This document shows, in pieces, positions 53,190 to 62,633 of a DNA stretch of 64,000 bases (positions within the stretch are counted from its first letter, which is position 1; each line of letters opens with the position of its first letter). Source of the stretch: Candidatus Pelagibacter sp. RS40 (lineage in GTDB: Bacteria; Pseudomonadota; Alphaproteobacteria; Pelagibacterales; Pelagibacteraceae); NCBI RefSeq assembly GCF_002101295.1, contig NZ_CP020778.1:1033001-1097000 (forward strand). The letters run 5' to 3'. The notes below the pieces were generated by a model. It was not told where the DNA came from. It saw only the letters and a program-made list of their open reading frames with translations, and did not search any database. A program made the translations under genes and the position numbers.

Positions 53190-53815
53190 TGGCACAAAAA
53201 GACGTTGGTAACAAAGTACCGATTTATAAATTAAAAAAAACAGATGAAGTCATGGAGTACTATGATGAGTGGGGTAAGAATAATAAATACGATCAAGACA
53301 TGGTTGATTGGAACTATACTGGACCCAAAGAAACCTCTGAAGTTTTTATTAAGTATGAAAAAAATAAAGATGCTAAAATTTATGATGCAGGTTGCGGTAC
53401 TGGTTTGGTTGGCGTTGAACTTAAAAAATATGGTTTTACAAATTTTTATGGTGCAGACCTTTCAAGAAAATTATTAGATTTAGTCCCAGTTAATCTGTAT
53501 AAAAAATTAGATCAAGTAGACTTAAATAAAAAAATAGAAGAGGAAGATAATACATACGATGCAGTTCTATGCGTTGGCACTTTTACTTTTGGTCATGTAA
53601 AACCTCCCGCACTGGATGAATTTATAAGAATTACAAAACCAGGAGGGTACATTTGTTTCACAATAAATGAGGGTATTCACGAAGAATACGGATTTGATAA
53701 AAAAATAAATGAGTTAAACAATAATAATAAATGGCGTGAGATCGAATTCTTTAAATCTAATTATATTGCAAGCAAAGATGTTAATGCATGGTTAGGGCTT
53801 TATGAAGTCATTTAA
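53189..53815 (+). CDS. Class-I SAM-dependent methyltransferase
   Basis: A 208-aa methyltransferase. SAM motif I is YDAGCGTGLVGVELKKYG (about 67-84) with GADLSRKLL next and the post-motif DEFIRITKPGGYICFT. The short Lys-rich N-terminus has no signal. Substrate unknown. It lies between the DMGDH-like and Rieske genes with 0 and 2 nt gaps, so it is part of this operon. A role in methyl-group balance is inference. Confidence 0.87.
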   Translation: MAQKDVGNKVPIYKLKKTDEVMEYYDEWGKNNKYDQDMVDWNYTGPKETSEVFIKYEKNKDAKIYDAGCGTGLVGVELKKYGFTNFYGADLSRKLLDLVPVNLYKKLDQVDLNKKIEEEDNTYDAVLCVGTFTFGHVKPPALDEFIRITKPGGYICFTINEGIHEEYGFDKKINELNNNNKWREIEFFKSNYIASKDVNAWLGLYEVI

Positions 53816-53817
53816 TT

Positions 53818-54996
53818 ATGTCTGAATTATACAATATTATAGACAAAAAAAAATTAGATGTTGTAACTAAACCTATTTCAAAAGCTCATGGTTTGCCTAA
53901 TGAGTGTTACACAAATAAAGATTATACCTTAATAGAGAGAAAAAAACTTTTTGAAGATAAATGGGTTGCGATTGGTGTTGCAAGTTCACTTCCAAACATA
54001 GGTGACGCCAAACCTTATGATTTGTTAGATCTACCCTTATTAATAATTAGAAATAAACAAAATAAAATAAAAGTTTTTCATAATATCTGTAGTCATAGAG
54101 GAGTAAAACTTGTTCATAAAGAAGGTAAAATTAAAAATGTTATTAGATGCCCTTATCATTCATGGTCATATAATTTTGATGGGGAGCTTATAGCAACACC
54201 TCACATTGGTGGTATGAATAAACACACTCATCCGCAATTTAATAAATCAAAGAGCAATCTAAAAGAAATAAGATCTTATATTTGGTTAGATTTAATTATG
54301 GTTAATATTAGCAATAATGAAATGCCTTTTGATAAATACATAAAACCTTTAAGTGATCGATGGAGTAAATTTTGGAAAAATTCTGATAGAGATATGATCA
54401 AACATTCAAATGATTATGGATATTTTAAATTAGAAGCTAAGTGTAATTGGAAGTTTGCAATTGAAAATTACTGTGAAAGTTATCATCTTCCTTGGGTTCA
54501 CCCTGGTTTAAATTCTTATTCTAAAATTGAGGATCATTACCACATACAAGGGCTACCTAATCGTTTTGCAGGTCAAGGAACTGTTGTTTATAATCCAAGA
54601 CTTAAAGGAAAAGAGAAATTTCCATGTTTTCCAAATTGGCCAAAAAATAAGGAAAATATAGCAGAATACGTTGCATTATTCCCAAATGTTATGCTTGGCA
54701 TTCATAAAGATCATTTTTATGCATATTGGTTAGAGCCAAAAAGTAACGATTTAACTTTGGAGCATATGGAAATATATTATGTAGGTGATAATGCAGCAAA
54801 TTCGAAAAAGTTTAAATCTTTGAGAAAACAAAACTTTAAACTTTGGGAAGATATACAAAAAGAGGACGTTGATATTATACAAGGGATGCAAATAGGTAGA
54901 AAGTCCAATGTTTATAATGGAGGAAATTTTTCTCCTGCGATGGATAACCCGACACATCATTTCCACAAATGGGTCGCAACAAATATAGCTCAATGA
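53818..54996 (+). CDS. Rieske-type oxygenase, quaternary-amine demethylase-like
   Basis: A 392-aa oxygenase alpha subunit. Rieske 2Fe-2S ligands are Cys91-x-His93 and Cys111-x2-His114 (CSHRG, CPYHSW). The mononuclear-iron block is NYCESYHLPWVHP with His223 and His228 and bridging acid near Glu216/Glu220. This is the GbcA/stachydrine demethylase/CntA group that oxidises betaines to release formaldehyde. No reductase gene is adjacent, so a distant one must serve it. Glycine betaine is the favoured substrate by context; proline betaine or carnitine are alternatives. Confidence 0.85.
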   Translation: MSELYNIIDKKKLDVVTKPISKAHGLPNECYTNKDYTLIERKKLFEDKWVAIGVASSLPNIGDAKPYDLLDLPLLIIRNKQNKIKVFHNICSHRGVKLVHKEGKIKNVIRCPYHSWSYNFDGELIATPHIGGMNKHTHPQFNKSKSNLKEIRSYIWLDLIMVNISNNEMPFDKYIKPLSDRWSKFWKNSDRDMIKHSNDYGYFKLEAKCNWKFAIENYCESYHLPWVHPGLNSYSKIEDHYHIQGLPNRFAGQGTVVYNPRLKGKEKFPCFPNWPKNKENIAEYVALFPNVMLGIHKDHFYAYWLEPKSNDLTLEHMEIYYVGDNAANSKKFKSLRKQNFKLWEDIQKEDVDIIQGMQIGRKSNVYNGGNFSPAMDNPTHHFHKWVATNIAQ

Positions 54997-56228
54997 AATT
55001 TAGTAGAAAAATAAATCCAGAATATAAAACTTTTACAAACTTTCTTTCTAAAAAAAGGATTAGAGAAGATGAAATTAACTTTGAAAAATTAAGAAGTTAT
55101 CGACTTGATAGAGTTAAGAAAGAATTAATAAAAAATAATTTAGAAGCATGCATTTTATTTGATCCGGTCAATGTCCGTTATGCATTAGATACGGTAAATA
55201 TGAGTGTTTTCAACATGCACAATCTTTCTAGATATTGTTTTATTCCAGTGGATGGACCAACAATACTCTATGAATATTTTAATTGTGAAAAATTATCCGA
55301 GCATTTAAATTTAATTGATGAAATTAGACCTGCAATAACTTGGGATTATTTCGCCCATGGAGATCAAGCTAGTTTACAATTAAAAAAATGGATCACAGAG
55401 ATTAAAGATCTTTCAAATAAGTTTTTTAAATCAAAAAAAATCGCAATCGACGTTTTAAATGGCCCAGCGGTTACTGAATTAAATAAATGTGGCATAGAAG
55501 TAGTAGATGCAAAATCAATATTGGAGCAAGCAAGAGTTATTAAATCATCTGAGGAATTAAAATGTATGAGAGCAGCAATAGAAGTTGCAGAAATTGGTGT
55601 AAGTAAAATGAGAGAAGAGCTTAAAGCAGGTATGACTGAGGACGAGTTATGGTCAATACTTCATAAAACAAACATAGAAAATTGTGGTGAGTGGATTGAG
55701 TGTAGAATTTTATCATCTGGCGAAAGAACCAATCCGTGGATGCAAGAAAGCAGCAATAAAATAATTCAACAAGGAGAGATTGTTTCTTTTGACACAGATA
55801 TGGTTGGTCCTTATGGATATTGCGCAGATATATCTAGAACATTTGTATGTGGAAATGATTTTAATAATAATCAAAAAGAGCTTTATTCTATGTCTTTAGA
55901 ACAAATTAATCATAATTCTAATTTAATAAAAGCGGATATGTCTTTTGAAGAGTTTACAGAAAAATCATGGAAATTACCTGAGGAATATTACGGCAATAGA
56001 TATTCAGTTATGGTTCATGGAATAGGATTGTGTGATGAATGGCCTTCAATAAGGTATCCAACTGATGGTGGAGATAAAAGTGGTAGATTTCTTAAAAATA
56101 TGACCATTACTGTTGAAAGTTACATAGGAAAAGTTGGTGGCAAAGAGGGCGTTAAACTTGAGCAGCAATATTTAGTTGGAGAGAATGGACTTGAATTAAT
56201 GTCCCATCATCCGTTAGAAGATATTTAA
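54993..56228 (+). CDS. M24-family metallopeptidase (Xaa-Pro/creatinase-like)
   Basis: A 411-aa protein with the pita-bread fold. I chose the ATG overlapping the Rieske stop (ATGA) over one 24 nt upstream, which would intrude further. All five metal ligands are present, numbered from this start: Asp267, Asp279, His342, Glu375 and Glu390 (SFDTDMVG, CADISRTF, VHGIGL, VESYIG, LEQQYL). A true metal-dependent peptidase or amidohydrolase is therefore likelier than metal-free creatinase. Substrate may be a proline- or betaine-derived amide; unknown. Confidence 0.83.
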   Translation: MKFSRKINPEYKTFTNFLSKKRIREDEINFEKLRSYRLDRVKKELIKNNLEACILFDPVNVRYALDTVNMSVFNMHNLSRYCFIPVDGPTILYEYFNCEKLSEHLNLIDEIRPAITWDYFAHGDQASLQLKKWITEIKDLSNKFFKSKKIAIDVLNGPAVTELNKCGIEVVDAKSILEQARVIKSSEELKCMRAAIEVAEIGVSKMREELKAGMTEDELWSILHKTNIENCGEWIECRILSSGERTNPWMQESSNKIIQQGEIVSFDTDMVGPYGYCADISRTFVCGNDFNNNQKELYSMSLEQINHNSNLIKADMSFEEFTEKSWKLPEEYYGNRYSVMVHGIGLCDEWPSIRYPTDGGDKSGRFLKNMTITVESYIGKVGGKEGVKLEQQYLVGENGLELMSHHPLEDI

Positions 56229-56245
56229 TAATCAAAAAAAATTAA

Positions 56246-56656
56246 ATGAAAATTATATTAGTCATGGGTCTGCCGGGAGCAGGCAAAACAACTCTTGCGA
56301 ATGAGATGGCTCCTTTATTAAATGCAAAAAGACTTAATGCTGATGAAGTAAGAAAAGCTGCTGATGATTGGGATTTTTCTGAGGAAGGAAGAGTTAGACA
56401 AGCAAAAAGAATGGCTGAATTTGCATTAAAACTTAAGTCAAAAGGTAATTTCGTAATAGCTGATTTTGTTGCACCAACACCTGAGGCTAGAAATTTGTTT
56501 CCAGCAGACTTTAGAGTATGGGTAGATACAATTCAAAAAGGTAGATTTGAAGATACAAATCAAATGTTTGTAAAACCTAAAAATTTTGATTTTCATGTTA
56601 CAACTCAAGATGCAAAAAAATGGGCACCTAAAATAGTAGAGGAGATAAAAAAATGA
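56246..56656 (+). CDS. Small APS-kinase-like P-loop kinase
   Basis: A 136-aa protein with Walker A GLPGAGKTT (8-16) and the APS-kinase-type NADEVRKAADDWDFSEEGRVRQAK. VIADFVAPTPEARNLF matches the ISPY loop region. It is clearly shorter than authentic CysC (about 180-200) and lacks the late part of that enzyme, so sulfate activation is unlikely. Overlaps the next gene by 4 nt. The phosphate acceptor is unknown; the pairing with a nucleotidyltransferase suggests making an activated metabolite. Confidence 0.75.
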   Translation: MKIILVMGLPGAGKTTLANEMAPLLNAKRLNADEVRKAADDWDFSEEGRVRQAKRMAEFALKLKSKGNFVIADFVAPTPEARNLFPADFRVWVDTIQKGRFEDTNQMFVKPKNFDFHVTTQDAKKWAPKIVEEIKK

Positions 56657-57027
56657 CTTACCAGTGGGATAACAAAAAGCCAACAGCACAAATGCTAGGA
56701 AGGTGGCAACCTTTTCATGATGGACATTATACTTTGTTCAAAGAAATTATAAAAAAAACAGGTCAAGTTTGTATCCAAATTAGAGATGTTCAAGGAGTTG
56801 ATGATAATCCGTTTGATTTTGAAACTGTGAAAAAAAAGATTGAGGAAAGACTTAAACCAGAATTTGAAGGAAGATTTAAAATAATGCTTGTCCCAAATAT
56901 TACAAACATTTGTTATGGCAGAGGAGTAGGTTATAAGATTGAGGAGATTGAACTTTCAGAAGAGATACAAAAAATCTCTGCAACCAAAATTAGAGCTAAG
57001 ATGAGAGAAGATGGAGAACTTAAATAG
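56653..57027 (+). CDS. HxGH nucleotidyltransferase (cytidylyl/adenylyl-type)
   Basis: A 124-aa nucleotidyltransferase fold. Its nucleotide-binding loop is GRWQPFHDGHY with HDGH (22-25); the second signature is ISATKIRAKM (about 107). The middle DVQGVDDNPFDFETVKKKI is longer than in CTP enzymes. NMN adenylyl-, phosphopantetheine- or cytidylyltransferases share this fold. Coupled with the upstream kinase. Substrate unknown. Confidence 0.8.
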   Translation: MTYQWDNKKPTAQMLGRWQPFHDGHYTLFKEIIKKTGQVCIQIRDVQGVDDNPFDFETVKKKIEERLKPEFEGRFKIMLVPNITNICYGRGVGYKIEEIELSEEIQKISATKIRAKMREDGELK

Positions 57028-57036
57028 TTTAAAATA

Positions 57037-57810
57037 ATGAATGTAATTATCAAAAGTTTAAATAATGGCATTAAAAGCGTAATTATTAATGATCCTAAAA
57101 CTTATAATTCTCTTTCATATAAGACCTTAGGGGATTTGATTAAAGCATTTAAGAAATTAGATAAGGATAAGAATACAAAAGTAATTATTCTTGAAGGTGC
57201 TGGAAATGGATTTAGTGCAGGTCATAACTTAAAAGAAGTAAGGGGTCATAAGAACAGATCTAATCATCAAAAACTTTTTAATTTATGTTCAAAGTTAATG
57301 TTACAGATAGTTGAAGGCAACAAACCAGTGATAGCAAAGGTGCATGGAGCCGCTTATGCAGCTGGTTGTCAGTTGGTTGCAAGCTGTGATCTTGCATACA
57401 GTTCAAATTCAGCTGTATTTGCAACACCTGGAGTTAACATCGGTTTGTTTTGCAGCACTCCAATGGTGGCCGTTAGTAGAAAAATTAATAGAAAACATAT
57501 GATGAAGATGCTCTTAACAGGAGAGCCTATCAAGGCAAATTTTGCAAAGGAAATTGGATTAATAAATGATCATTTCCCAAATAATAAATTAAACAAAGAA
57601 GTTTTAAAATTAGCAAATGTAATTGCGTCAAAATCAAATCTAACGATTAAAATTGGAAAAAAAGCGTTTTATAAACAATTAGAGATGCCATTAAAAAAAG
57701 CTTATCAATTTACAAGTAAAATGATGACATTAAATATGATGGCACAAGATGCAAAAGAGGGAATATCTGCATTCTTAGAAAAAAGAAAACCTAAATGGAA
57801 AAATAAATAA
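57037..57810 (+). CDS. Enoyl-CoA hydratase/ECHDC3-like protein
   Basis: A 257-aa crotonase-fold protein. Oxyanion loops GFSAGHNLKEV and AYAAGCQLVASCDLA are intact. The catalytic Glu pair of true hydratases is absent: the region reads FATPGVNIGLFCSTP, as in ECHDC3-type proteins. Straightforward water addition is therefore doubtful. It follows the nucleotidyltransferase by 9 nt. Confidence 0.83.
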   Translation: MNVIIKSLNNGIKSVIINDPKTYNSLSYKTLGDLIKAFKKLDKDKNTKVIILEGAGNGFSAGHNLKEVRGHKNRSNHQKLFNLCSKLMLQIVEGNKPVIAKVHGAAYAAGCQLVASCDLAYSSNSAVFATPGVNIGLFCSTPMVAVSRKINRKHMMKMLLTGEPIKANFAKEIGLINDHFPNNKLNKEVLKLANVIASKSNLTIKIGKKAFYKQLEMPLKKAYQFTSKMMTLNMMAQDAKEGISAFLEKRKPKWKNK

Positions 57811-57814
57811 AACA

Positions 57815-58282
57815 ATGAACGAAACTCAAATAAAAGAAGTTTTGAAAAATTCAAAAACTATTGCGATGATTGGGGTGAGTTCAGAGAAAAAAGGGGAAGA
57901 CAAAAATAATTTAAAAAGAAAACCTGCAAATGTTGTAATGAAATATATGCAAGATTTCGGTTATAAAGTTTATCCAATTAATCCTTTTGCAATTGGTGAA
58001 ACTATTAATGGTGAAACTGTCATAGGAAGTTTAGATGACATTGAAGAAGAAATTGATATTCTTGATGTCTTTAGACCATCTAAGGAGGCACTAAACATCG
58101 CAAAAGAAGCAATCAAAAAAAAAGTAAAAGTTTTTTGGCTTCAGTATGGAATTCACAGTGATGATGCGGAGAAAATAATTAACGAAGCAAATATAAAATT
58201 CGTTTCAAATAGATGTATTAAACAAGATTATCAAAAGATTTTTTTAAAATCTAATCCTGTATTTCCAGTACTTAAAAATTAA
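57815..58282 (+). CDS. CoA-binding-domain protein (YccU-like) 1
   Basis: A 155-aa Rossmann-like CoA-binding domain. TIAMIGVSSEKKGEDKNNLKR, GYKVYPINPF and IDILDVFRPS are family hallmarks; KVFWLQYGIHSDDAE contains the later conserved loop. No catalytic residue is known for the family. Starts 4 nt after the crotonase stop. The neighbour downstream is a diverged copy. Confidence 0.87.
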   Translation: MNETQIKEVLKNSKTIAMIGVSSEKKGEDKNNLKRKPANVVMKYMQDFGYKVYPINPFAIGETINGETVIGSLDDIEEEIDILDVFRPSKEALNIAKEAIKKKVKVFWLQYGIHSDDAEKIINEANIKFVSNRCIKQDYQKIFLKSNPVFPVLKN

Positions 58283-58295
58283 AATAGCAAGCTTA

Positions 58296-58721
58296 ATGAA
58301 TAACAGTCTAGTAGATGATAAAATAAAAGAATTATTTGTAAGTTATAGAACTATTGCAATAGTTGGAGTAAGTGCAGATATTAACAAAGCTTCTAATAGA
58401 ATTATGAAGTTTTTAAGAAATACAGGTTATAAAGTTTTTCCAATAAATCCACATACAGATAATAAAATCATTAATGGTGAAAAAGTTTACAATAATTTAG
58501 AGGAAATTGATGATCATGTTGGAATAGTAAATGTTTTTAGACCAAGTGAGGAAACAATTGAAATTGCAAAACAGTCAATAAAGATTGGTGCAAATGTATT
58601 TTGGTGCCAATTAGGGATTCATAATGAAAGTGCGGCAAAATTAATTTCTGAAAATAAAATTTATTATATCTCTAACAAATGTATCAAAGTAGAATATGAA
58701 AGATTATTTAGAAAAATTTAA
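58296..58721 (+). CDS. CoA-binding-domain protein (YccU-like) 2
   Basis: A 141-aa copy of the same fold (TIAIVGVSADINKASNRIM, GYKVFPINPH, VNVFRPSEE, VFWCQLGIHNESA). About 40% of the aligned blocks match the previous gene by eye, so this is an old tandem duplication. It lacks the ten-residue Lys-rich insert (KKGEDKNNLK) of copy 1. The stop overlaps the next start by one base. Confidence 0.87.
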   Translation: MNNSLVDDKIKELFVSYRTIAIVGVSADINKASNRIMKFLRNTGYKVFPINPHTDNKIINGEKVYNNLEEIDDHVGIVNVFRPSEETIEIAKQSIKIGANVFWCQLGIHNESAAKLISENKIYYISNKCIKVEYERLFRKI

Positions 58722-59197
58722 TGAACAAAAATTATTTAAAAATATTTTTATTTTTTATTTTTTTTAACTTTATTATTTTAAGTAATTCACATAGCGATGT
58801 ATTAAAACCAAATATAAATATTTCACCTAAAGAAGTTGTTAAAATTCAGCTTAACGCCCTAATGAAGAATGATAGTCCTTATAAAGATAGAGGAATTTTA
58901 CAAACTTGGGAATTTGCTCACCCAAATAACCAGAGATACACAGGTCCAATAGAAAGATTTAAAACAATGCTAAAAGGAGATTCATTTTCAATGATGCTAA
59001 ACCATAAAGAAAATAAAGTTGTTGAAATATTTAAAAATGATGAGGTAGCAACATTTGAAGTCACCATTTTAGGTTCAGATAAGAACTACTTTAAGTTTAA
59101 ATGGCAGGTTGAAAAAAATACCATCGATGGCCCTACCAAAGATTGTTGGTTAACTACCGCTGTTTCACAACCTTATAATTTAGGATCGTCCATTTAA
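58721..59197 (+). CDS. Secreted DUF4864 protein
   Basis: A 158-aa protein with an N-terminal signal peptide (LKIFLFFIFFNFIIL, about 5-24) followed by a DUF4864-like domain: VVKIQLNALMKNDSPYKDRG, FAHPNNQRYTGPIERFKTM and DCWLTTAVSQP. The family is common in alphaproteobacteria with no known role. Followed 4 nt later by a small membrane protein gene. Confidence 0.75.
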   Translation: MNKNYLKIFLFFIFFNFIILSNSHSDVLKPNINISPKEVVKIQLNALMKNDSPYKDRGILQTWEFAHPNNQRYTGPIERFKTMLKGDSFSMMLNHKENKVVEIFKNDEVATFEVTILGSDKNYFKFKWQVEKNTIDGPTKDCWLTTAVSQPYNLGSSI

Positions 59198-59201
59198 TAA
59201 A

Positions 59202-59408
59202 ATGAAAAAGCTTCCTATGTACATAAAATACGCAATTGTGATGTTTGTTTTGTGTTTTCCGCCAATTTCATCAACTCAATTAGGTTGGTACTTTTTTGGG
59301 AGTGAGGTCGGCATCAATATAGGTATGGTTGTTGGAGTGATTTCTGTGTCTGTGGCCGCATACTTGATGTATATATTGGGATGGCGTGACGCAGATGATG
59401 ATGAATAG
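59202..59408 (+). CDS. 68-aa two-helix membrane protein
   Basis: A small membrane protein with two helices (about 9-26 and 33-60), separated by a Gly-containing loop (YFFGSEVGI) and ending in an acidic tail WRDADDDE. It lies 43 nt upstream of the SarDH-like gene. Function unknown. Confidence 0.7.
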   Translation: MKKLPMYIKYAIVMFVLCFPPISSTQLGWYFFGSEVGINIGMVVGVISVSVAAYLMYILGWRDADDDE

Positions 59409-59451
59409 AATTTTGTTTCGTTCAATTTGAAAATTTAGTAGGAATCGCTAA

Positions 59452-61884
59452 ATGAAATCAAAAGCAAAAGTTGTTATTGTTGGTGGTGGTGTAGTTGGAG
59501 TAAGTGCACTTTATCATTTAGCAAAAAAAGGTTGGTCAGACGTAGTCTTAATCGAGAGGAAAGAATTAACCTCAGGTTCAACATGGCATGCAGCTGGTCT
59601 TCTTCCTTTATTCAACATGAGCTATTCAGTAGGACAATTACATAAATATGCTGTCAATCTTTATAAAACATTAGAAGAAGAAACAGGAAAGAATGTTGGT
59701 TTCAGCGTTGTTTCAAATATCAGATTAGCCAGCACTAAAGATAGAATGGATGAGTATCATCAATATGCAGGAGTTGCTCAAACAATCGGTGTCGATGTAA
59801 AATTTTTAACTCCAGATCAAGTAAAAGAAATTTGGCCTTTGTGTAACACTTCAGATTTAGTTGGAGCAATACAACACCCAGAAGATGGATACATTCAACC
59901 AGCAGATCTAACTCAAGCTTTAGCAACAGGCGCAAGAAATAGAGGTGCGGAAATTTATAGAAATACAAGTGTTGTTGGAATGAAACAAACTAAAGATGGC
60001 TGGGTTGTTGAAACTGATAAAGGGACTATTGAATGCGAACATATTATTTCTTGCTCAGGAAATTTTGCAAGACAAACTGGAAAAATGGTAGGTTTAGATA
60101 TTCCTGTTATACCAGTTGAACATCAATACATTGTTACAGAACCACATCCTGAAATTCAAAAAAGAAAAAAAGAAGGACTTCCAGAAATGGGAGTTTTAAG
60201 AGATAGCGATAGCAGATGGTATATGAGAGAAGAAGCAGGAGGATTAATTCTAGGTCCTTACGAAGATGGTGCACCATGTTGTTATGTAGATGGACCTTCA
60301 AAAGATTCTGAGTACGAACTATTCCAAGAAGATTTAGATAGACTAGCCCCACACATTGAAGGTGCAATTCATAGAGTCCCAGCTTTTGGTGAAGTTGGAG
60401 TAAAAAAAGTTTACAACGGCGCAATATGTTATACTCCAGATGGAAACCCTATTGTTGGACCTGCCTGGGGATTAAAAAATTTCTGGATTAATGAAGGTCA
60501 TAGTTTTGGAATAACAGCAGCAGGTGGTGCTGGCTGGCAATTAGCAGAATGGATTGTAGACGGCGAACCAACTATTGATATGCTTGGAGTAGAACCAAGA
60601 AGATATGGGGATTATTGTTCAAAATCCTATCTTAAAGAAAAAAATGAAGAAGCATATAGAAATGTATTTATTATTCATTATCCTGATGAAGAAAGAGGTG
60701 CAGCAAGACCTTTAAGAACAGCACCGTGTTACGACAGAATGAAAAATTTAGGGGCAGTATTTGGTCAAAAATTTGGATGGGAAAGACCAAACTTTTTTGC
60801 AACTGATGGCATGGAACAAAAAGATGATTGGTCTTTTAGAAGATCAAAGTGGTTTGAAGCAATTAAGAAAGAGTGCAAAAATGTAAAGCAAAATGTTGGT
60901 TTATTAGACATGACTGCCTTTGCAAAATGTAGAATTAAAGGCCCTGGAGCTGAAGAATTTTTAGACAATTTAGTAGCAAATAAACTTCCAAAAAAAATAG
61001 GAAGAATAAATCTTTGTCACGCTCTAAATACTAAAGGCGGCGTTCACTCTGAGTTTACAATTATGAGAGAGGCTGAAGATAGTTTTTATCTTGTATCTGC
61101 TGGAGCTTTTCAAAGATTAGATCATGACTGGATACATAGATGGATGCCAAAAGATGGATCGGTACAGTTTGAAAATTTAACTAACAGCAATGGGGTTCTT
61201 GTGGTTTCTGGTCCAAAAGCAAGAGAGTTAATGCAAAGAGTTTCTACAGATGACTTTTCAAACGAAAACTTTAAATGGTTAAGTGCAAAAATGGTTGATA
61301 TTGGTTATGCGCCTGTTAATGCAATGAGGGTAAATTTTGTAGGTGAACTTGGCTGGGAGCTACATCATCCAATTGAGTATCAAAATCACATCTTTGATAA
61401 ATTAATGGAGGCAGGACAAGATCTAGGTATCAAACCATACGGAATAAGAGCAATGAATAGTTTAAGAGTTGAAAAATCTTATAAATTGGTTGGAACAGAA
61501 CTGTCTATTGAATATTCACCTTACGAAAGTGGTTTGGATCGTTTTGTTCATCCAAATAAAGGAAAGTTTATAGGCTTAGAGGCTTTAAACCAATGGAGAG
61601 AAAAAGGTTTTAATAATAAATTGATAACAATGGAAGTTCACAATACAACAGATGCAGATGTTTTAGGCAATAACCCTGTTTATGAAAATGGGAGTGTTAT
61701 AGGAAGAGCAACTGGTGGTGACTTTGGATTTAGATTGGATAAGTCCATTGCTTTAGCGATGGTGAAGCCAGAACTTGGAAATGTTGGACAAAAACTTAAA
61801 ATAGATATTTTAGGTAAAATGCATGAAGCAACTGTTCTTGAAGAAAGTCCTTATGATCCTGAAAATAATTTATTAAGAGCATAA
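59452..61884 (+). CDS. Dimethylglycine/sarcosine dehydrogenase-like flavoprotein
   Basis: An 810-aa enzyme with the same two-domain layout as the protein at 50784-53189: DAO domain ([24 protein letters not shown] with the FAD-linking His) and GcvT folate domain (about 430-810; [12 protein letters not shown]). Downstream are etfB, etfA and ETF-QO, the direct electron route for these dehydrogenases. Being the second copy, it may prefer sarcosine, but sequence alone cannot separate DMG from sarcosine. Confidence 0.9.
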   Translation: MKSKAKVVIVGGGVVGVSALYHLAKKGWSDVVLIERKELTSGSTWHAAGLLPLFNMSYSVGQLHKYAVNLYKTLEEETGKNVGFSVVSNIRLASTKDRMDEYHQYAGVAQTIGVDVKFLTPDQVKEIWPLCNTSDLVGAIQHPEDGYIQPADLTQALATGARNRGAEIYRNTSVVGMKQTKDGWVVETDKGTIECEHIISCSGNFARQTGKMVGLDIPVIPVEHQYIVTEPHPEIQKRKKEGLPEMGVLRDSDSRWYMREEAGGLILGPYEDGAPCCYVDGPSKDSEYELFQEDLDRLAPHIEGAIHRVPAFGEVGVKKVYNGAICYTPDGNPIVGPAWGLKNFWINEGHSFGITAAGGAGWQLAEWIVDGEPTIDMLGVEPRRYGDYCSKSYLKEKNEEAYRNVFIIHYPDEERGAARPLRTAPCYDRMKNLGAVFGQKFGWERPNFFATDGMEQKDDWSFRRSKWFEAIKKECKNVKQNVGLLDMTAFAKCRIKGPGAEEFLDNLVANKLPKKIGRINLCHALNTKGGVHSEFTIMREAEDSFYLVSAGAFQRLDHDWIHRWMPKDGSVQFENLTNSNGVLVVSGPKARELMQRVSTDDFSNENFKWLSAKMVDIGYAPVNAMRVNFVGELGWELHHPIEYQNHIFDKLMEAGQDLGIKPYGIRAMNSLRVEKSYKLVGTELSIEYSPYESGLDRFVHPNKGKFIGLEALNQWREKGFNNKLITMEVHNTTDADVLGNNPVYENGSVIGRATGGDFGFRLDKSIALAMVKPELGNVGQKLKIDILGKMHEATVLEESPYDPENNLLRA

Positions 61885-62633
61885 TGAAAATATTAGTCGC
61901 TGTAAAAAGAGTAATAGATTATAACGTTCAAATAAGAGTTAAAGAAGATGGTAGTGGTGTCGTTACTGATAACGTAAAAATGTCAACTAATCCGCCTGAT
62001 GATAATGCGGTTGAAGAGGCTGTTAAAATAAAAGAGGCTGGCAAAGCTACAGAAATAGTTGCAATAACAGTAGGTGAGGAGAAAGCACAAGAGACAGTTA
62101 GAAAAGCTTTAGCAGTAGGAGCAGATAGAGGAATTCATGTTAAAGTTGATGGAATAATTGAACCATTAGCAGTTTCAAAAATTTTACAGAAAGTTGTTGA
62201 AAAAGAAAAGCCTGATTTAGTTTTTATGGGCAAACAAGCAATCGATGATGATTGTAATCAAACAGGACAAATGCTCGCTGCTCTTTTAAATTGGCCACAA
62301 GCAACGTTTGCATCTAAAATTGAAGTCAAAGAAAAATCTTTGGAAGTTACAAGAGAAGTGGATGAAGGTTTAGAAACAATTGAAGTAAATGTGCCTGCTA
62401 TTGTAACATGTGATCTAAGATTAAATGAACCTAGATACGCATCTTTACCAAACATTATGAAAGCAAAGAAAAAACCAATAGAGCAAATTAATGCATCAGA
62501 TTTAGGTATTGATACAAGTCCAAGAATTGAACAAATTAAGGTAGAGGAACCTCCTAAAAGAAAAGCGGGCATTAAAGTCGCAAATGTCGAAGAATTAGTA
62601 CAAAAATTAAAAAATGAGGCTAAAGTAATATAA
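61884..62633 (+). CDS. etfB: Electron transfer flavoprotein beta subunit
   Basis: A 249-aa EtfB with [42 protein letters not shown] and the C-terminal [10 protein letters not shown] recognition-loop region. Binds AMP and carries electrons from the DMGDH/SarDH-type dehydrogenases to quinone. One-base overlaps at both ends show coupled translation with the dehydrogenase and etfA. Confidence 0.97.
   Translation: MKILVAVKRVIDYNVQIRVKEDGSGVVTDNVKMSTNPPDDNAVEEAVKIKEAGKATEIVAITVGEEKAQETVRKALAVGADRGIHVKVDGIIEPLAVSKILQKVVEKEKPDLVFMGKQAIDDDCNQTGQMLAALLNWPQATFASKIEVKEKSLEVTREVDEGLETIEVNVPAIVTCDLRLNEPRYASLPNIMKAKKKPIEQINASDLGIDTSPRIEQIKVEEPPKRKAGIKVANVEELVQKLKNEAKVI

Noticed and set aside
56246..56656. 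Calling this gene cysC (APS kinase)
   Set aside because: Too short, and no ATP sulfurylase or sulfate-assimilation gene is nearby.
62258..62572. 104-aa minus-strand open frame in etfB
   Set aside because: Complete overlap with etfB and no supporting signal.
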